Origin: Anodontia alba | Lineage: Eukaryota > Mollusca > Bivalvia > Lucinida > Lucinidae | Direction: 5' to 3' | DNA: 64,000 nt | Assembly (NCBI GenBank): GCA_964016985.1 | Contig: OZ024824.1 | Span: forward strand, 121,106,951-121,170,950 | Part shown: positions 1 through 13,000 of the stretch, one piece after another | Layout of the letters: every line of letters starts with the position of its first letter | Position numbering within the stretch: the first letter of the stretch is position 1 | Notes under the pieces: model-generated | The model's input: only the letters and a program-made list of their open reading frames with translations | The model's database searches: none | What the model was told of the DNA's origin: nothing | Made by a program: the position numbers and the translations under genes

Positions 1-235
1 ATTCACAGTCACTTGTTTTAACATTTATCTTGCTGTTCATGACAACCCCTACCTTTGCAAACAGTGTAGATCCAGATCAGATGGCTTCTTCAGAAGCCAT
101 CTGATCAGGATCTACACTGTTTGTCATTCAGTTTTTGAATTTGAACGAAAATATTATATGATGTTATCTGATTGGCTGATAGTCAGAAAAGGGTGTGGCT
201 AATTAAATTATTCAGTAGGATAAGAGTTATCTCAT
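1..235. mobile_element. family A MITE copy, reversed, left end diverged
   Basis: The central palindrome at about 58-122 pairs an AAACAGTGTAGATCCAGATC arm with its complement around GGCTTCTTCAGAAGCC. It is followed by the family's AT-rich arm (TCTGATTGGCTGA) and the CAGTAGGATAAGAGTTA end. The ends are degraded, so this is an old copy. Confidence 0.65.
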
Positions 236-270
236 TGAGCTCAATTCCCTCTGGTGCTTGTTTTTACATT

Positions 271-482
271 TTAGCCCTTGTCATGCTGAATAAATAAAGA
301 TGCCACACCCATTTCTAATTTTCAGCCAATCAGATTACTTTATCTGGATTTTGCTATAAATTCACATACTTAAGGGCAAACAGTGCAGATCCAGATCAGT
401 TGGCTTCTTTAGAAGCCAACTAATCTGGATCTACAATGTTTGCTAAGGCAGGGCATGTCGTGTTCAGCAAGAGAAGGGTTAG
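271..482. mobile_element. family A MITE copy flanked by TTAG
   Basis: Ends read TTAGCCCTTGTCATGCTGAA and TTCAGCAAGAGAAGGGTTAG, with the GGCTTCTTTAGAAGCC hairpin near 408-423. Both flanks are TTAG rather than the usual TTAA, which suggests insertion into a variant target. It carries no coding sequence. Confidence 0.75.
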
Positions 483-630
483 TATGCAGGTGCAACATAA
501 ACATCAACAAAGTTCTTTATATTTATTCTATACTTGTATAATGTATACTTTTTTGTTAGGATACAACATGGTTGTTTAGCTAACACAAGTTCTGCTTTGG
601 AACCCAGCAATAGTGTTATAAAGAGGTTGT

Positions 631-871
631 GCATTCCCCCGTAGCCTGGTGGATAGGAGAGTTGACTCTTAATCCATTAGGCTTCTCACCACTGTGGTTT
701 GAGCCTCGCTCGGGTCACATGTGGGAAAGCTAAGTTCTGCTTACGGATGGTCAAGTGGTTTTCCCCCAGGTTCTCCCGTTTTCGCCCACCTTTGATGAAC
801 GATCGGCTGGATATAAGTGAAATAATCTTGAAAAGGCTGTAAAACCACCCCCCCCCAAAAAAAAAAAAAAA
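631..871 (+). mobile_element. tRNA-derived SINE (type S3) with 16-bp target duplication
   Basis: The head has a tRNA-like promoter (TAGCCTGGTGGATAG as A box, GTGGTTTGAGCCTC as B box). The body ends in a C run followed by poly-A. The flanks GTTATAAAGAGGTTGT at 615-630 and 872-887 are identical 16-bp direct repeats, as expected for L1-type target-primed insertion. The target is an older family H element (about 540-895). Confidence 0.8.
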
Positions 872-959
872 GTTATAAAGAGGTTGTTGTGTATTTTTTT
901 TTTTTTAATGGTAGCCTTATGCAGGCATTGCTAACTATTTGTGTTTGTTTATGCTTCAG

Positions 960-1055
960 AGAGATGAGAAGGTTCACTACTGTAAAGTGCATGCCCCATG
1001 GGAGGTGCTGACAAGATATGCAGAAATTCTCAAAATGAAAATGAAAATGAAACCG
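960..1055 (+). CDS. anoctamin exon 1 of the window (dimerisation domain)
   Basis: Residues 1-32 of the visible protein, phase 0/0. Contains [20 protein letters not shown], matching the conserved 'K(V/I)HAPWEVL..YAE.L..KMP' segment of anoctamin N-terminal domains. Acceptor TGCTTCAG/AGAGAT, donor CCG/GTTTGT. Earlier exons must lie before the window; no plausible one is visible in 1-959. Confidence 0.92.
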
Positions 1056-4000
1056 GTTTGTATAGTTTTACATGTTCTTATGTATTTGACATATGAGGGT
1101 TGTGCAAAAAGTTCTGTCACTAATAGGCTTCCAAAGTTTTATCCCAGGTATATTTTAAAATGCTTCCCTGCACTTGAATGGTGTATTGAATAGCTAACGA
1201 TACCTGTTTATTTCATTCAAATTGCTTTCCAATGACCGAGTTATTTCAAATTGAAATAGATGCAGTCATATACACTGACCAATTTACTTGTTACATTGGA
1301 ACATGGACCAGGACTGAAATTCGTAGCTATATTAAATGCTGCATTAGGCTTAATATAGATTCAAAGCAGATATTTAATGAATTGTGTGGTATATATGGAC
1401 CTCAGACCATTTCAGTGCACACAGTTTTTAGGTGGGTTAAAGCTTTTAAACCTGGGAAATTTTCTGTTGAAGATGATACCCGTCTTGGGAGGCCTAAAAC
1501 CTCTGTTACCAAGGCTAACATAGCTGCTGTAAAGATTGTGGTCAAACAGGATGCGTGATTGTCTGTCAAAGATATAGCTAGTTGTACTGGCATATCAGAA
1601 GGCAGTGTGCAAACAATTCTGAAAAAGCGTTTGGACCTGAGAAAGGTTTTTGCCAGGTGGGTACCTACCTCATTTGCTCATTGAGGAGCAAAAGACAAAA
1701 CGCCTTAAATGTGACCGGGAACTTTTGAAAACATACAAAGACTGTAATAGTCTGGTTATTTCTAACTTGCTAACAGGTGATGAAACCTGGGTGCACATGT
1801 TTGAGCCACAAAGAAAGGCTGATAATAAGCAATGGAAGCAAAAAGATCAAAAACGCCCACGTATTGCCAAGAGAACCATAAGTTCGAAAAAGATGTTGTA
1901 CGCAATTTTTATCGCACCTGCTTGTAGCAGGGTGCGATATAGGCGTCCGATTTTCCGTCCGTCCGTCCGTCCGTCTGTCAACATTTATGTCGACGTTCGA
2001 CATTTATGTCAAACTTAGTATTCTAATCAACTACAGGACTAAACAACCATCAAACCTTGCATGAAACATCTCCCTGACCTCCTGACTTTGCAACATAGGC
2101 GTCTGCTTTTCCGTATGTCTGTCCATTCGTCCGTCCGTCTGTCAACATTTATGTCGAAGTTCGACATTTATGTCAAAGTTAGTATTTTAATCAACTACAA
2201 GACTAAACAACCATCAAACCTTGCATGAAACATCTCCCTGACCTCCCGACTTTGCGACATAGGTGCCAACTTTTCCATTCGTCTGTCTGTTCGTCTGTCC
2301 GTCTGTCCATCTTTTAACAGTTCTGTTATGTCGAAGTTCGACATTTATGTCAAAGTTAGTATTCTAATCAACTACAAGACTAAACAACCATCAAACCTTG
2401 TATGAAATATCTCCCTGACCTCCTGACTTTGCGACATAGGTGCCCGCTTTTCCATTCGTCTGTCCGTTCGTCCGTCCGTCTGTCTCTTAACAGTTCTGTT
2501 ATGTCGAAGTTCGACATTTACGTCAAAGTTAGTATTCATATCAACTACAATTCTACAACAACCATCATACCTTGCATGACACATCTCCCTGACCTCCTGA
2601 CTTAGCAGATATGTTGACCCAGTGACCTTGACCTATATTTTGCGCTCCATTGACTTTGACACAATTTACGTTGACGTTCCAGATCTTCTCAACTATAAGG
2701 TGTACAACTACCAAACTTGCATAGTGCTTCTCCTAGATGTACAGACTTGGCAGGTACCTTGGCCCGGTGACCTTGACCTATATTTTGCACTCCAGTGACT
2801 TTGACATATTTTGCGTTGATGTTCGATATCTCCTCAACTATAAGGCCTACAACCATCAAACCTTGCAAAATGCTTCTCCTCAATGTACTGACTTAGCAGA
2901 TACCTTGACCTGGTGACCTTGACCTATATTTTGGCTGCAGTGACTTTGACATAATTTACGTCAACATTCCAGATCTCCTCAAGTGTAAGACCTCTAGCCA
3001 CCAAACCTTGCATAGTGCTTCTCCTATATGTACTGACTTGGCAGGTATCTTGACCCGATGACCTTGACCTATATTTCGTGCTCCAGTGCCTTATATACAT
3101 TTTACGTCAATGTTCAATATCTCCTCAACTATAAGGCCTACAACCATCAAACCTTGCATAGTGCTTCTCCTCAATGTACGGACTCTGCAGGTACCTTGAC
3201 TGGGTGACCTTGACCTATATTTCACGCTCCATTGACTTTTACACCATTTACGTCACCCTTCCATATGTCCTCAACTGTAAGGCCTTCAACCACCAAACCT
3301 TATACATGTATAGCACTTCTTCTCAATGTACTGACTCGACAGGTACCTTGACCTGGTGACCTTGACCTGTATTATGCACTCCAGTGACTTTGACACATTT
3401 TATATTGATGTTCGGTATCTCCTCAAATATAAGACCTACAACCACTAAACCTTGCATAGTGCTTCACCTCATTGCACTGGCTTGGCAGGTACCTTGACCC
3501 AGTGACCTTGACCTATATTTGACACATTTTACGTTGATATTTGATAACTCCTCAACTATAAGGCCTACAACCACCATACCTTGCATTGTGCTTCTCCTTG
3601 ATGTACTGAATTAGCAGGTACCTTGACCCGTGACCTTGACCTATATTTCATGCTCCAGTGACTTTTACACATTTTTCGTCAACGTTCCATTATCATTGGG
3701 CTGTATGATACGAAAAGTCAGTGCTGAAGATATAGCCATTAGAGGGAATGGGACTGGCCTGGAATATATGTGCCCCACTAGGCACTTTGTCTACATTTTT
3801 TTCAACCCAGTTTTCCAAGTAAGCACTGCTAAGAATGAAATAAACTTATTTAATAACCACATTCTGATTGTGGCTCCTGTGACTTTTGCGCCAGCAGGTG
3901 CGATGACGCCTTCCGCGGAATTCTTGTCTTTAATTCAAGTGGGCCAGTCATTCAAGTGCCTTATCCATCTGGTCATACAGTCACTGGCCAATTCTACAAG

Positions 4001-7000
4001 AATTCTGTACTGAAGAAAGTGAAAGAGTTTTACAGTAAGGAATGACCAAGCAAAGGATGGTCAGGAGTCCACCTTTTACATGACAACGCCTCCTCTTATA
4101 AGTGTGAGGTTGTTAAGTCTTTTTTGGTTTCTGAAAAGGTGAAAGTTTTAAACCATCCACCTTATTCACCTGACCTGAGTCCCTCTGACTTCTTTTTATT
4201 TCCAAGGCTTAAGAAAATGCTTTCTGGAAATAAGTATATGTCTAGAAGTTCTCTTGGCAGCGCTATTTATCAGTTTCTCCAACAAATACCAAAAGAAGAC
4301 TTTATCTGCTTTTTGCGACTGGGTAAAAGGGTTACAAAAATGTGTTTCAGTAAAGGGGGAATACTTTGAAGGTTTGTAATAAAACTATGTTTGATAAAAC
4401 GTAGCACTGAAGTAATTCAAACCCAGTGACAAAACTTTTTGCAGGACCCTCGTATCTCCAGATTAGACACATTTTCATCCAAAAAGTACTGACATTTTTC
4501 TTATTTCTCTACAAATACATATTTTATTTTATGAGTACTCATTAGAAGCACCTCAGCGAGGTGTCTCTAAAGAGTACCTACAGCATATCTTTTTTGTTGA
4601 GAAATAAGAAAAATAGTGACATGATATTTTCTCGTCTGAAGCTGTGGTTTGATAGAAGATTTTTTCAAATGGTTTGATAGAAGATTTTTTAAAATGGTTT
4701 CTTATTTTGCTTTGATTTTTGGGCTCTACATTTCATTCAGGACAATTGAAAGGCTTGGAAAAATAAGAAAACAGTTACTCAAGGAGAAGGGATGCACCTG
4801 CAAAGGGAATAACTCTGAAATGTTTGCTTCTATTTGCATTGGTGGCAAATCTTAAAGGAAATAATTGTTTCCTTCTGGGAGCAGTTTCTCTCCTTTAAGA
4901 GTCTCCACCCACTTGTTCGTTAAAATTTAAATCGAGTGATACGCAAATATGCTGAAATTTTTTTCTGAAAAAAATGTGAGTAGCTTTTGCAGTGCAAAAG
5001 CTACTCACATTTTTTCAGCAAAAAATATCAGAATATTGTGCATTGAATCCGCTAAAACCATCAACTAAATGACCCTTAACGAGCTCATTAAGCTAACGAC
5101 GCTTGGAACAACTGGGCCCAGAAGTTTTGAAAACATTATTTTCTGTTGTGATGAGGTCATGTTTGATCGTAAAACTGTTCATCATATTGCGTTTTTTCTA
5201 GGATTGTCATACCATGTAATTTTTCAAATAATAATTTTCATTCATAAAGTCATATAGCAAAACAATTACCGTATTCGACCTAATTACCGCACATACTCCT
5301 ATAAGTGCACGGTAAAGCAATTCCGTAGTCTTCAGATTACAGTCAGTGTCCTTTTTGTCTACTTCTTTATAAAGACATATGTTGTGGATACTCATTTGAA
5401 TTGCATCGACTTGTGATGCAATTCAGATGAGTACCCACAACATATGCCTTTATAAGGAAAATTAGGAAAAAAAATTGCATAATCATTATCAAATAAGTCC
5501 TTTCCTGTTCTTTTTTACAGTATACCCTTAGTAGGTAGATACATATTTTACCACAACTGAGTGTTCCCAGTAATTTTGAAAACCTAAGCGCACAGTGCGG
5601 CAATTAGGTCAAATACAGTAATTGTTTTTTATGAGAAATCACTGCAGCACTTAAAAAACAGTGTTAGAAGTTGTTTATTTGTCAAATACAGTCAGTTATC
5701 TCTTTATCAAGCTATTCTACTTGTCTCTCTTTTTTTTTTTTATTCTAAAATATCATGCAGCAAAACAGTAGATGACATTTGGTAGAATGACATCAGGATT
5801 GATCAACCCTCAGGTGATAGTCACCTTGGCCTTCAGCCTCAGTGAATATCGCTTTCTCAGGTTGATGAATCATGATCTGATCAAATGTGTATAGTTGTAT
5901 ATTATTCTTCCAGACCATTGGTTGGTTTGGAGTTTAACAGCTCAGTCAACACTATTAACCTTTGTCATGCTGAATAAATTAAGATGCCACACTTACTTCT
6001 AATTGACTCCTCCGTCAGGCAGATATAACCACGCCCATGTGAATTTCCTTAGACAAACTTTGTATTGATATACCTGTGCTTACCTATAAAAAGCACGTGT
6101 TGATTTGTTTGTCTAACTAAAAACATTGACAATCACCTTATTTGCTATTTTGAATGGTCAGTTGCGGTTGTCAGTTAAATGGTCAAGTGACTTGACGGAG
6201 GAGTCAGTTTTCAGCCAATCTGATTACTTGATCCAAGAATTTGATACAAATATTTAGTATACATACAAAATGACAAACAGTGCAGATCCAGATCAGTTGG
6301 CTTCTTCAGAAGCCAACTGATCTGGAGCTACACTGTTTGCAAAGACTGGGTATATCCGGGTTCAGCAGGACAAGGGTTAAGTTCATGTCGAGCAAGTCAG
6401 TTTACCTAATCACACTTTTCCTGCACAGGCTTATTCCTCTAAGGGGTTAATCAGTCCTTGTGCACGTTCTTTGAGCAGAAACTGACAACTGCAGGGATCA
6501 ATTTTAGCACTTGCTAACTTGCTAAATACTGGTTAATTTCCTCAAAAAGCAAGCTGCAATTTTTATCACTTGCTAATTCTAGCAAGGAAAGATTCTCTTT
6601 AATTGGCGGAGCCTGAGGCACTGAGGCTGAAGTTTTTCAATACGTCATTTCCCAAAGCAATGACAATATTTTTCTAAAACAGGTTTTGACATTACATGCA
6701 AATTGTCTCCATAGGAGACAATTTGCATGTAATGTCAAAACCTGTTTTCTGGGAAAAATAAGAAAAAATATTTTAAAATGCCTGCTGAAATTTTTACCCA
6801 GAGTGCTAAGGTTTAAAGCCACATTTAACAGTGTTGATAAGTGAAAAAGCAAGTTGGCTGAAAGGTTTAGCAAGTAAAAAATAATGCCACTTGCTAATTT
6901 TAGCAAGCTGTCAAAAAAGTTAAATTTGAACCCTGAACTGCCCTTCTTGAGTCAGCAGAAGGGAGAGAATTACAATAGAAAATATTTCATGACCAGTCTA

Positions 7001-10000
7001 CACGAAAGAATGATGCAGGACCTGGCTGAGATTAAACCTGCAACCTCCTGATCTCCAGATGGACATACACCCCTAGTCACCTAGGCAGTCAAGGTGATTA
7101 TTAAGCTGATATTAGGATATTTTTTACTGTTTTTATTCCTATTGTTATTGCTCATGATAGCCATTAAGCTGAATGAACATGACTAAAACAATAATATCTG
7201 TCTTAAAGTATCTAAATAATAAATTTCACGTTCAGATGAAAATATGTCATACTTTTCTCATTTCAGACCAAGGTAGCTTCAAAAATACAGAAGAAATATT
7301 CTAAATGGGAGGTAGGTAACCTGAGCAGATGGATTTGATATTGATCACAGAAATAATATACTCCAGTCATTGTAAACTCTTATACAAGACTCTGGTTCTG
7401 CTCTCTCTAACTATGTTGTAATAAACAGCCAGTGTTGGGCTGTCAGTCACGCAGTTGCTTTCTTGATGCCATATTTACCACAAATATTTGAACAGACAGG
7501 CATGAGCCTGTAGACCCAGATCAGGTGCCGCAGAATGCAGCATCCGATCAGGTTCTGAACTGTTTGCCACTCATCCAAGAATTTTTTAAACAAATTTTCA
7601 GTTATTAAAATAGACCTTGAAATTCTAGGACCAATATAGTAAGGAATACTTAGGGTGAATATGGTATTAAACTAGGTCATTTAAATTTTCCTAATGCCTG
7701 CAGATGCTTCCAAGACAATATCAATATCACTGAATGATGGTTTTTCCCTCAGCCCACTAGTGAAAACATAGAGCAGAAACATGGTTTTGTCTGAGTTTGT
7801 ATGTATGAATGGACATAAAACCTCTGTTGTATATGTTTTCTTTGTGGCTTTTTATAGACCTATTTCAGTTTGTTGTGCACTTGTGGCTTCATATAAATCT
7901 ATGTCAATTCATTTGTGGTATACTTGTGGCTTTTTGGTCATTAATATTCATTATATTCAGCAGAGTTTAATTCAGAACTCCAGGTAAGATACAACTTTTG
8001 GATTTTCTTTTGTTTTTCTGCAAAAAAAACAAAAATAATAATAATAATAATAAAAAAACAACAATAACGACGAGAGAAAATCGTGCTCACGCACAAAAAA
8101 AAAATTCTCAAGCTTCTCTAGAGAAGCTTGAGATTTTTTTTTTTTGGTTGCTTTTTTTTTTTTTTGCGGACCATTTTGATGGGCCAGTATGAAAATCTTA
8201 GCCACAGAACTATATTTGCTCTAAAGTAGGTAGGTATTTGGAAGATTTTTTTTATTGTTTATTTTTGGGCCTTAGAGACAATGTGGAAAATCATCATCAG
8301 TGCTTGAAAAAAGATTATTAAATTAAGCAAGCAGACATAGCTTTAAATAAGAGAGGTAACTAGGTAAATATTTTTTTATTTCTGCACAGAGTCATACTTT
8401 GTGGCTATGCATTGGAATCACACCCCAAGATGTTTAGGTAGAAATAAGAGAAAATACTATTTTTTCTTATTTTGCCGTGAAAATGTGGTGAATACTCATA
8501 GATTGCCTCATCAAGGTGATTCTACCGTATTTACCCTAAGTATTCGGACACCTCAACTCCTTACCATATATGTTCTAAAATTTGAACCAGTACAATTCAC
8601 TACCCGATGTTGTGTCTAAAACTTGCTGGATGAGTGGCAAACAGTGTAGACCCAGATGAGACGCCGCATTCTGCGGCGTCTCATCTGGGTCTATACTGTT
8701 TGCTCAGGCCTGTCTGTCCGAATACATATGGTAAATACGGTAGTTAGTATTCATAAAATATGTTGTGATGGAGAAATATAAAAACTACCGATATTTTATC
8801 TTAGAAAAATACTCACAACATATGTTTTGTGCAGAAATGATAAAAATCTCGCATTAACAACAAGACAATTGTCACCTGGATGCTAGTTATTTATCTGGGG
8901 TTCTGATTTACATATATATGTGTTAGGGTTAATTCTTTCAGTACTTTTCTTTGTTTCAATTTCATTTAACAACTAGTCTAAAGAAAATATATTAGACACC
9001 TGGTGTAGGCTTACCTCTTTAATAAAAGCTAATTTATAAATATAAATTCCATAAGTGCACTCTTATATACACCTATATGCGATGGCATAATGCTTCAGAA
9101 CTTTAAATAATATCACTTAATTTGAACCATGTCATGTGAAAAGGTGTTTCAGTGCATATACAGACATATCACAAAAACATGCCTGTATAATAATGACCCC
9201 CTTAAACCCCACTTTTATATAGTAAAACCAGGGGTTACAGGGGTATACATTATTTTTCTTATTTCTGCTCAAAAACATAGATTGTGGGTTCTCATTAGAA
9301 CTGCCTTACCAAGTGGTTCTAATGAGTACTTACAATCTTTGTTTTGAGCAAAATATGAAAAAAATCAGAATTTTTATCTGAAAATTTTCATTTTTTGTTG
9401 GTAAAATTTTCAGTATATTTGAATAGGCTTGTTTTCGTAATGAGAGAAGGCCCAGATAAGTCTGTACATTTGTATGATCTGTTCAGGGCCTTAGCTGTCT
9501 GCTTACAGAACCATTTGGTAATTTAGAGTGTTATCAATATACAGCAAAGACCTTGATTAGACTGTGGAGTCAGAGGCCAGTTGGGGCATTTCCCAGTCAG
9601 CATTCTACGTAAATCTATATCGGGCCGTCATCGGCCTGTCAGGGTAGCTGACGGGCCGGTGACGGCCCGATGTAGATTTACGTAGAATGCTAGCTGGGTT
9701 ATTGTTCAGATATGCTGTATGGCCTCTTTTTGCCTGATGCTAGTCAACTTGTAACACTTTGCATGCTGGGTAAAAATTTCAGCAGACAACATTTTGAAGT
9801 AGTCATTACGAAAACATGCCTATTCAAATATATTGAGAATTTTACCACCAAAAAATGAAAATTTTCAGATGAAAAATTCTGATATTTTTCTTATTTCTGC
9901 TCAAAACATAGATTGTGGGTACTCGTTAGAACTGCCTCGATGAGGCGGTTCTAACGAGTACCCACAATCTATGTTTTTGAGCAGAAATAAGAAAAATAAT

Positions 10001-13000
10001 GTATACCCCTGTAAACCCCAGTTTTACTATATAAAAGTGGGGTTTATGGGGGTCAAAATTATATAGGCATGTTTTCGTGATGCTTCTTATTTTTCCTAGA
10101 AAATAGGATTTGACACTTCATGCAAATTATCTCCTAAGGAGAAAATTTGCATGAAGTGTTCAATCCTATTTTCTAGGAAAATTAAGAAAATATCATCAGA
10201 TTGTGGTCTGCTGAATTTGCCCACAGCATGGAAAGTATTAAAGTGTCATTTAAAACTGAAACAGCCAATGTTGTGAAATATTCAGCTCTTTTGAAAACTA
10301 AGGCTTAAGGTTTGAATATCAGGCCTTATTTGCTCAGAAAAAATGAAAAAAAAAAAAAAAAAAAAAATAAAAACAACCAAAAAACAATAGAATGTTGTCT
10401 GTTACAATTTCAAATGGCACTGTAAGGTTTACATGTAACTTTGTAATTCAGGACCACTGGCAGCTGACACTATCTGCCTTTCTTGCTTTGATGCTAAATA
10501 TATAGAACATCACACAATCATTAACAAGTCATATATATGTATATGATCCAAAAAAAGTTATATTTTCACGCTGAATTTGCACAATTATTATTGTATATTC
10601 TATTCTGTTAGATGTTGTATTCAACATGTTTGCATTTGGTTGACTGGGCCATAAAACCTCAACAAACATGTTTGCATGCAATGAGCACCTCATGTGAGCT
10701 GATAACTGGGGGAAATACGTGAGCAGCATTGATATACTCAAGCACTGCAGAGATCCTTTACTTCACACTCTATGGGTATCCATAAATTTTATTTAAAATG
10801 CCATTTGAAGGTATATGGTCAAGCAGTTGCAACTGCTTCCTGCTGAATTTTTGTGAAACTCCGGTATTTTATTCAAGGGTCTTTGAAAGTGTCATTTTGC
10901 TGGGCTGAAATTTGAAAATCAAATACTTAGTAAATTTTACAGAAAACAAGGACACAGCTGATATGATGTAGCTGATATTATCTTTATGGCACCTTGAATG
11001 AATTAAGCCATGGATTGAAAAGACTTGCTCACATGTATATAGCCTTAGTTAGTCTAGCTTTAGCTTCTTTTTAATGTATGTAATCTGGATTTTGCATGGT
11101 AACTTTATTCCAGGAGTCATACGATATGGTACGTATATTATATGTTGTGTGAAATTAGAGATTTTTAATAACTAATTAGCCATTTATATCACTGCCCTTG
11201 CCATAGCATAATGTAGTCCCTACCCAGTTTCTACTGACCCAATTTCTACCATTATTTCTGAGCTCAATTAACCTTCAGCACTGTCTGGGCAAATTCAGAA
11301 GATGACAGATTGATGGCCCTTTGCATGCAAATTGTCTCCTGAGATAGAGTTGGGCACAATTCTGGTTAACAGCTTATAATAAGAGGACTAAGCCTGCCTA
11401 GTAAAAGTGTGGTTAGGTAAACTGACTGTGCTTGACACGACCCCATTGGGTTGACTGGGCCGTAAAACCTCACCACAAACAAACAAAAAATAGAGTCGGG
11501 CATTTTATGCAAATTGTCTCCTTATGAGACAATTTGCATCAAATATCCAACCCTAGTTTTCTATGAAAAATAAGAAAAAATATGTCAGACGTCATCTTAT
11601 GAAATTTTCACCCAGCATGCTAAGTGTTGATATCGACTTGAGCATCAAAAAACTGTATATACCAAAAGGCATTTTTTCATTTGAGTCAGTAAATATCACA
11701 TCATGTGCTGTATGTAAGTCCTTTCTTTCTAAGGTTTTACTTAAAAATCAGTTTCCTGACATCTTTTTATCATCTGTTACATTTGAAAGACTAAGTGTTA
11801 GTTAAAATTTTAGCTAAAAAATGGTAGTCTTCTTGTAGGACATGCGTAGCAAAATCATGTCTTCAGTCATGCACAAAATTCATCCCACACATACCCAAAT
11901 GCTCATCCGGATATTTGCTTTTTATTGATACATTCTACAGTGTCCAATGATTCTGTTAGCGGGCATTGAAGGCTCTAGTAGACTGCACAGAAGCACAGGC
12001 TGATCTGGGCATTGGCTGTCTGCATATGCCCAAAGACATGTTTTTGCAAGGCGTGGCTCATGTTACCTTCTCTAGAAACAGCCAAAGCTGAGTGATTTGC
12101 CTTTCTGTAAATTTCTGGGCCCGGTTGTTCAAAGCATTGTTAGCTTAACAAGCTCATTAGTGGTCAAATGTTAACTGTTCTAGTAAGAATAATATCTAAT
12201 TCACAGGTATTTTTGCTGAAAAAATGTGAGTAGCTTTTGCAAATGCAAAAGCTACTCACATTTTTTCAGCAAAAATATTAGCATATATGCTATATTTAAT
12301 GATCAACGTTTTAACGATAAGTTAACTAACGACATTGTTAGTTTTGAACAACTGAGCCCAGTCTACTTAGGTTGCTAGAATAGAGGGTAGTTTTGGTGAT
12401 GTTTTAGGATAGGTTTTGCTGTTTTATACACATCATTTAGAGATGGTACAGGATATGAGATAGGAGATACTAGGCTTTCCAAGTTCTTTTGAGGTCATTG
12501 ATTTCAGGTTGATACTTGCCTGTCAACAATATTTTGCAAAGAATATTGTAGATTTATTTTCTGGACAACCAAAAGGAGAAGAAAGGGTTTTGATAAGATA
12601 TTGGTGAAATTTTTGTTTTACCGATGTGATGGTTTCTGTAGCTCGTTTCCAAGCTTACATGACAAAGAAAGAATTAAAACTGTAACCAGAATTTGAACGA
12701 ATCATGTTTTCTTGCTCCATTTGAAGTTAACTTACCAGTCTCATCGACTAATTTCTTTTTTTTTAAGTTAGAGATGTGATAAATGAGAACAAGAATGCTT
12801 ATCTCACAGATAAAATGATTAATTTCTATTTAACCCTCAAAGTGCTGTTCAGAACTGGAGCAGACAACATTTTTATTTATTTTTCTGAGGAATAAGGCAG
12901 ATGATTCACATGAAATGCCAAGTTTTATTTTCTCTGAAAAATAATAATAAAAAAAATAGAATGTCATCTGCTACAATTCTGCTTAATGCTTTAAGATTTA

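Larger units (their letters stand above)
1310..4369 (+). pseudogene. mariner transposase pseudogene (DD34D)
   Basis: The helix-turn-helix half ([26 protein letters not shown]) at 1310-1555 ends in a TGA stop; a frameshift follows near 1675. The first catalytic Asp is in [10 protein letters not shown] near 1780. After the inserted repeats the frame resumes near 3929 ([11 protein letters not shown]), with a TGA stop near 4042. The second Asp is in LHDNASS and the third in [18 protein letters not shown]; exactly 34 residues separate them, the mariner signature. Stops, frameshift and the 2 kb insertion make it non-coding. Confidence 0.88.
1094..4452 (+). mobile_element. mariner-like (Tc1/mariner) element, dead, with a large insertion
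   Basis: Terminal inverted repeats (GAGGGTTGTGCAAAAAGTTC and the complement of GAACTTTTTGCAGGACCCTC-like sequence at the right end, with a few mismatches) are flanked by TA at 1092-1093 and 4453-4454, the standard Tc1/mariner target duplication. Its transposase reads in pieces on the + strand. The element lies inside the intron after anoctamin exon 1 and is interrupted at about 1912-3928. Confidence 0.9.
5930..7100 (-). mobile_element. SINE (type S1), minus strand, split into three pieces by two insertions
   Basis: Pieces at 5930-5954, 6377-6491 and 6936-7100 match, in order, the complement of the S1 tail, middle and tRNA-like head seen whole at 27823-28127; together they give about 305 bp, the full SINE length. 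The gaps are a family A MITE (5955-6376) and a CAGGG-ended element (6492-6935). Confidence 0.8.
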
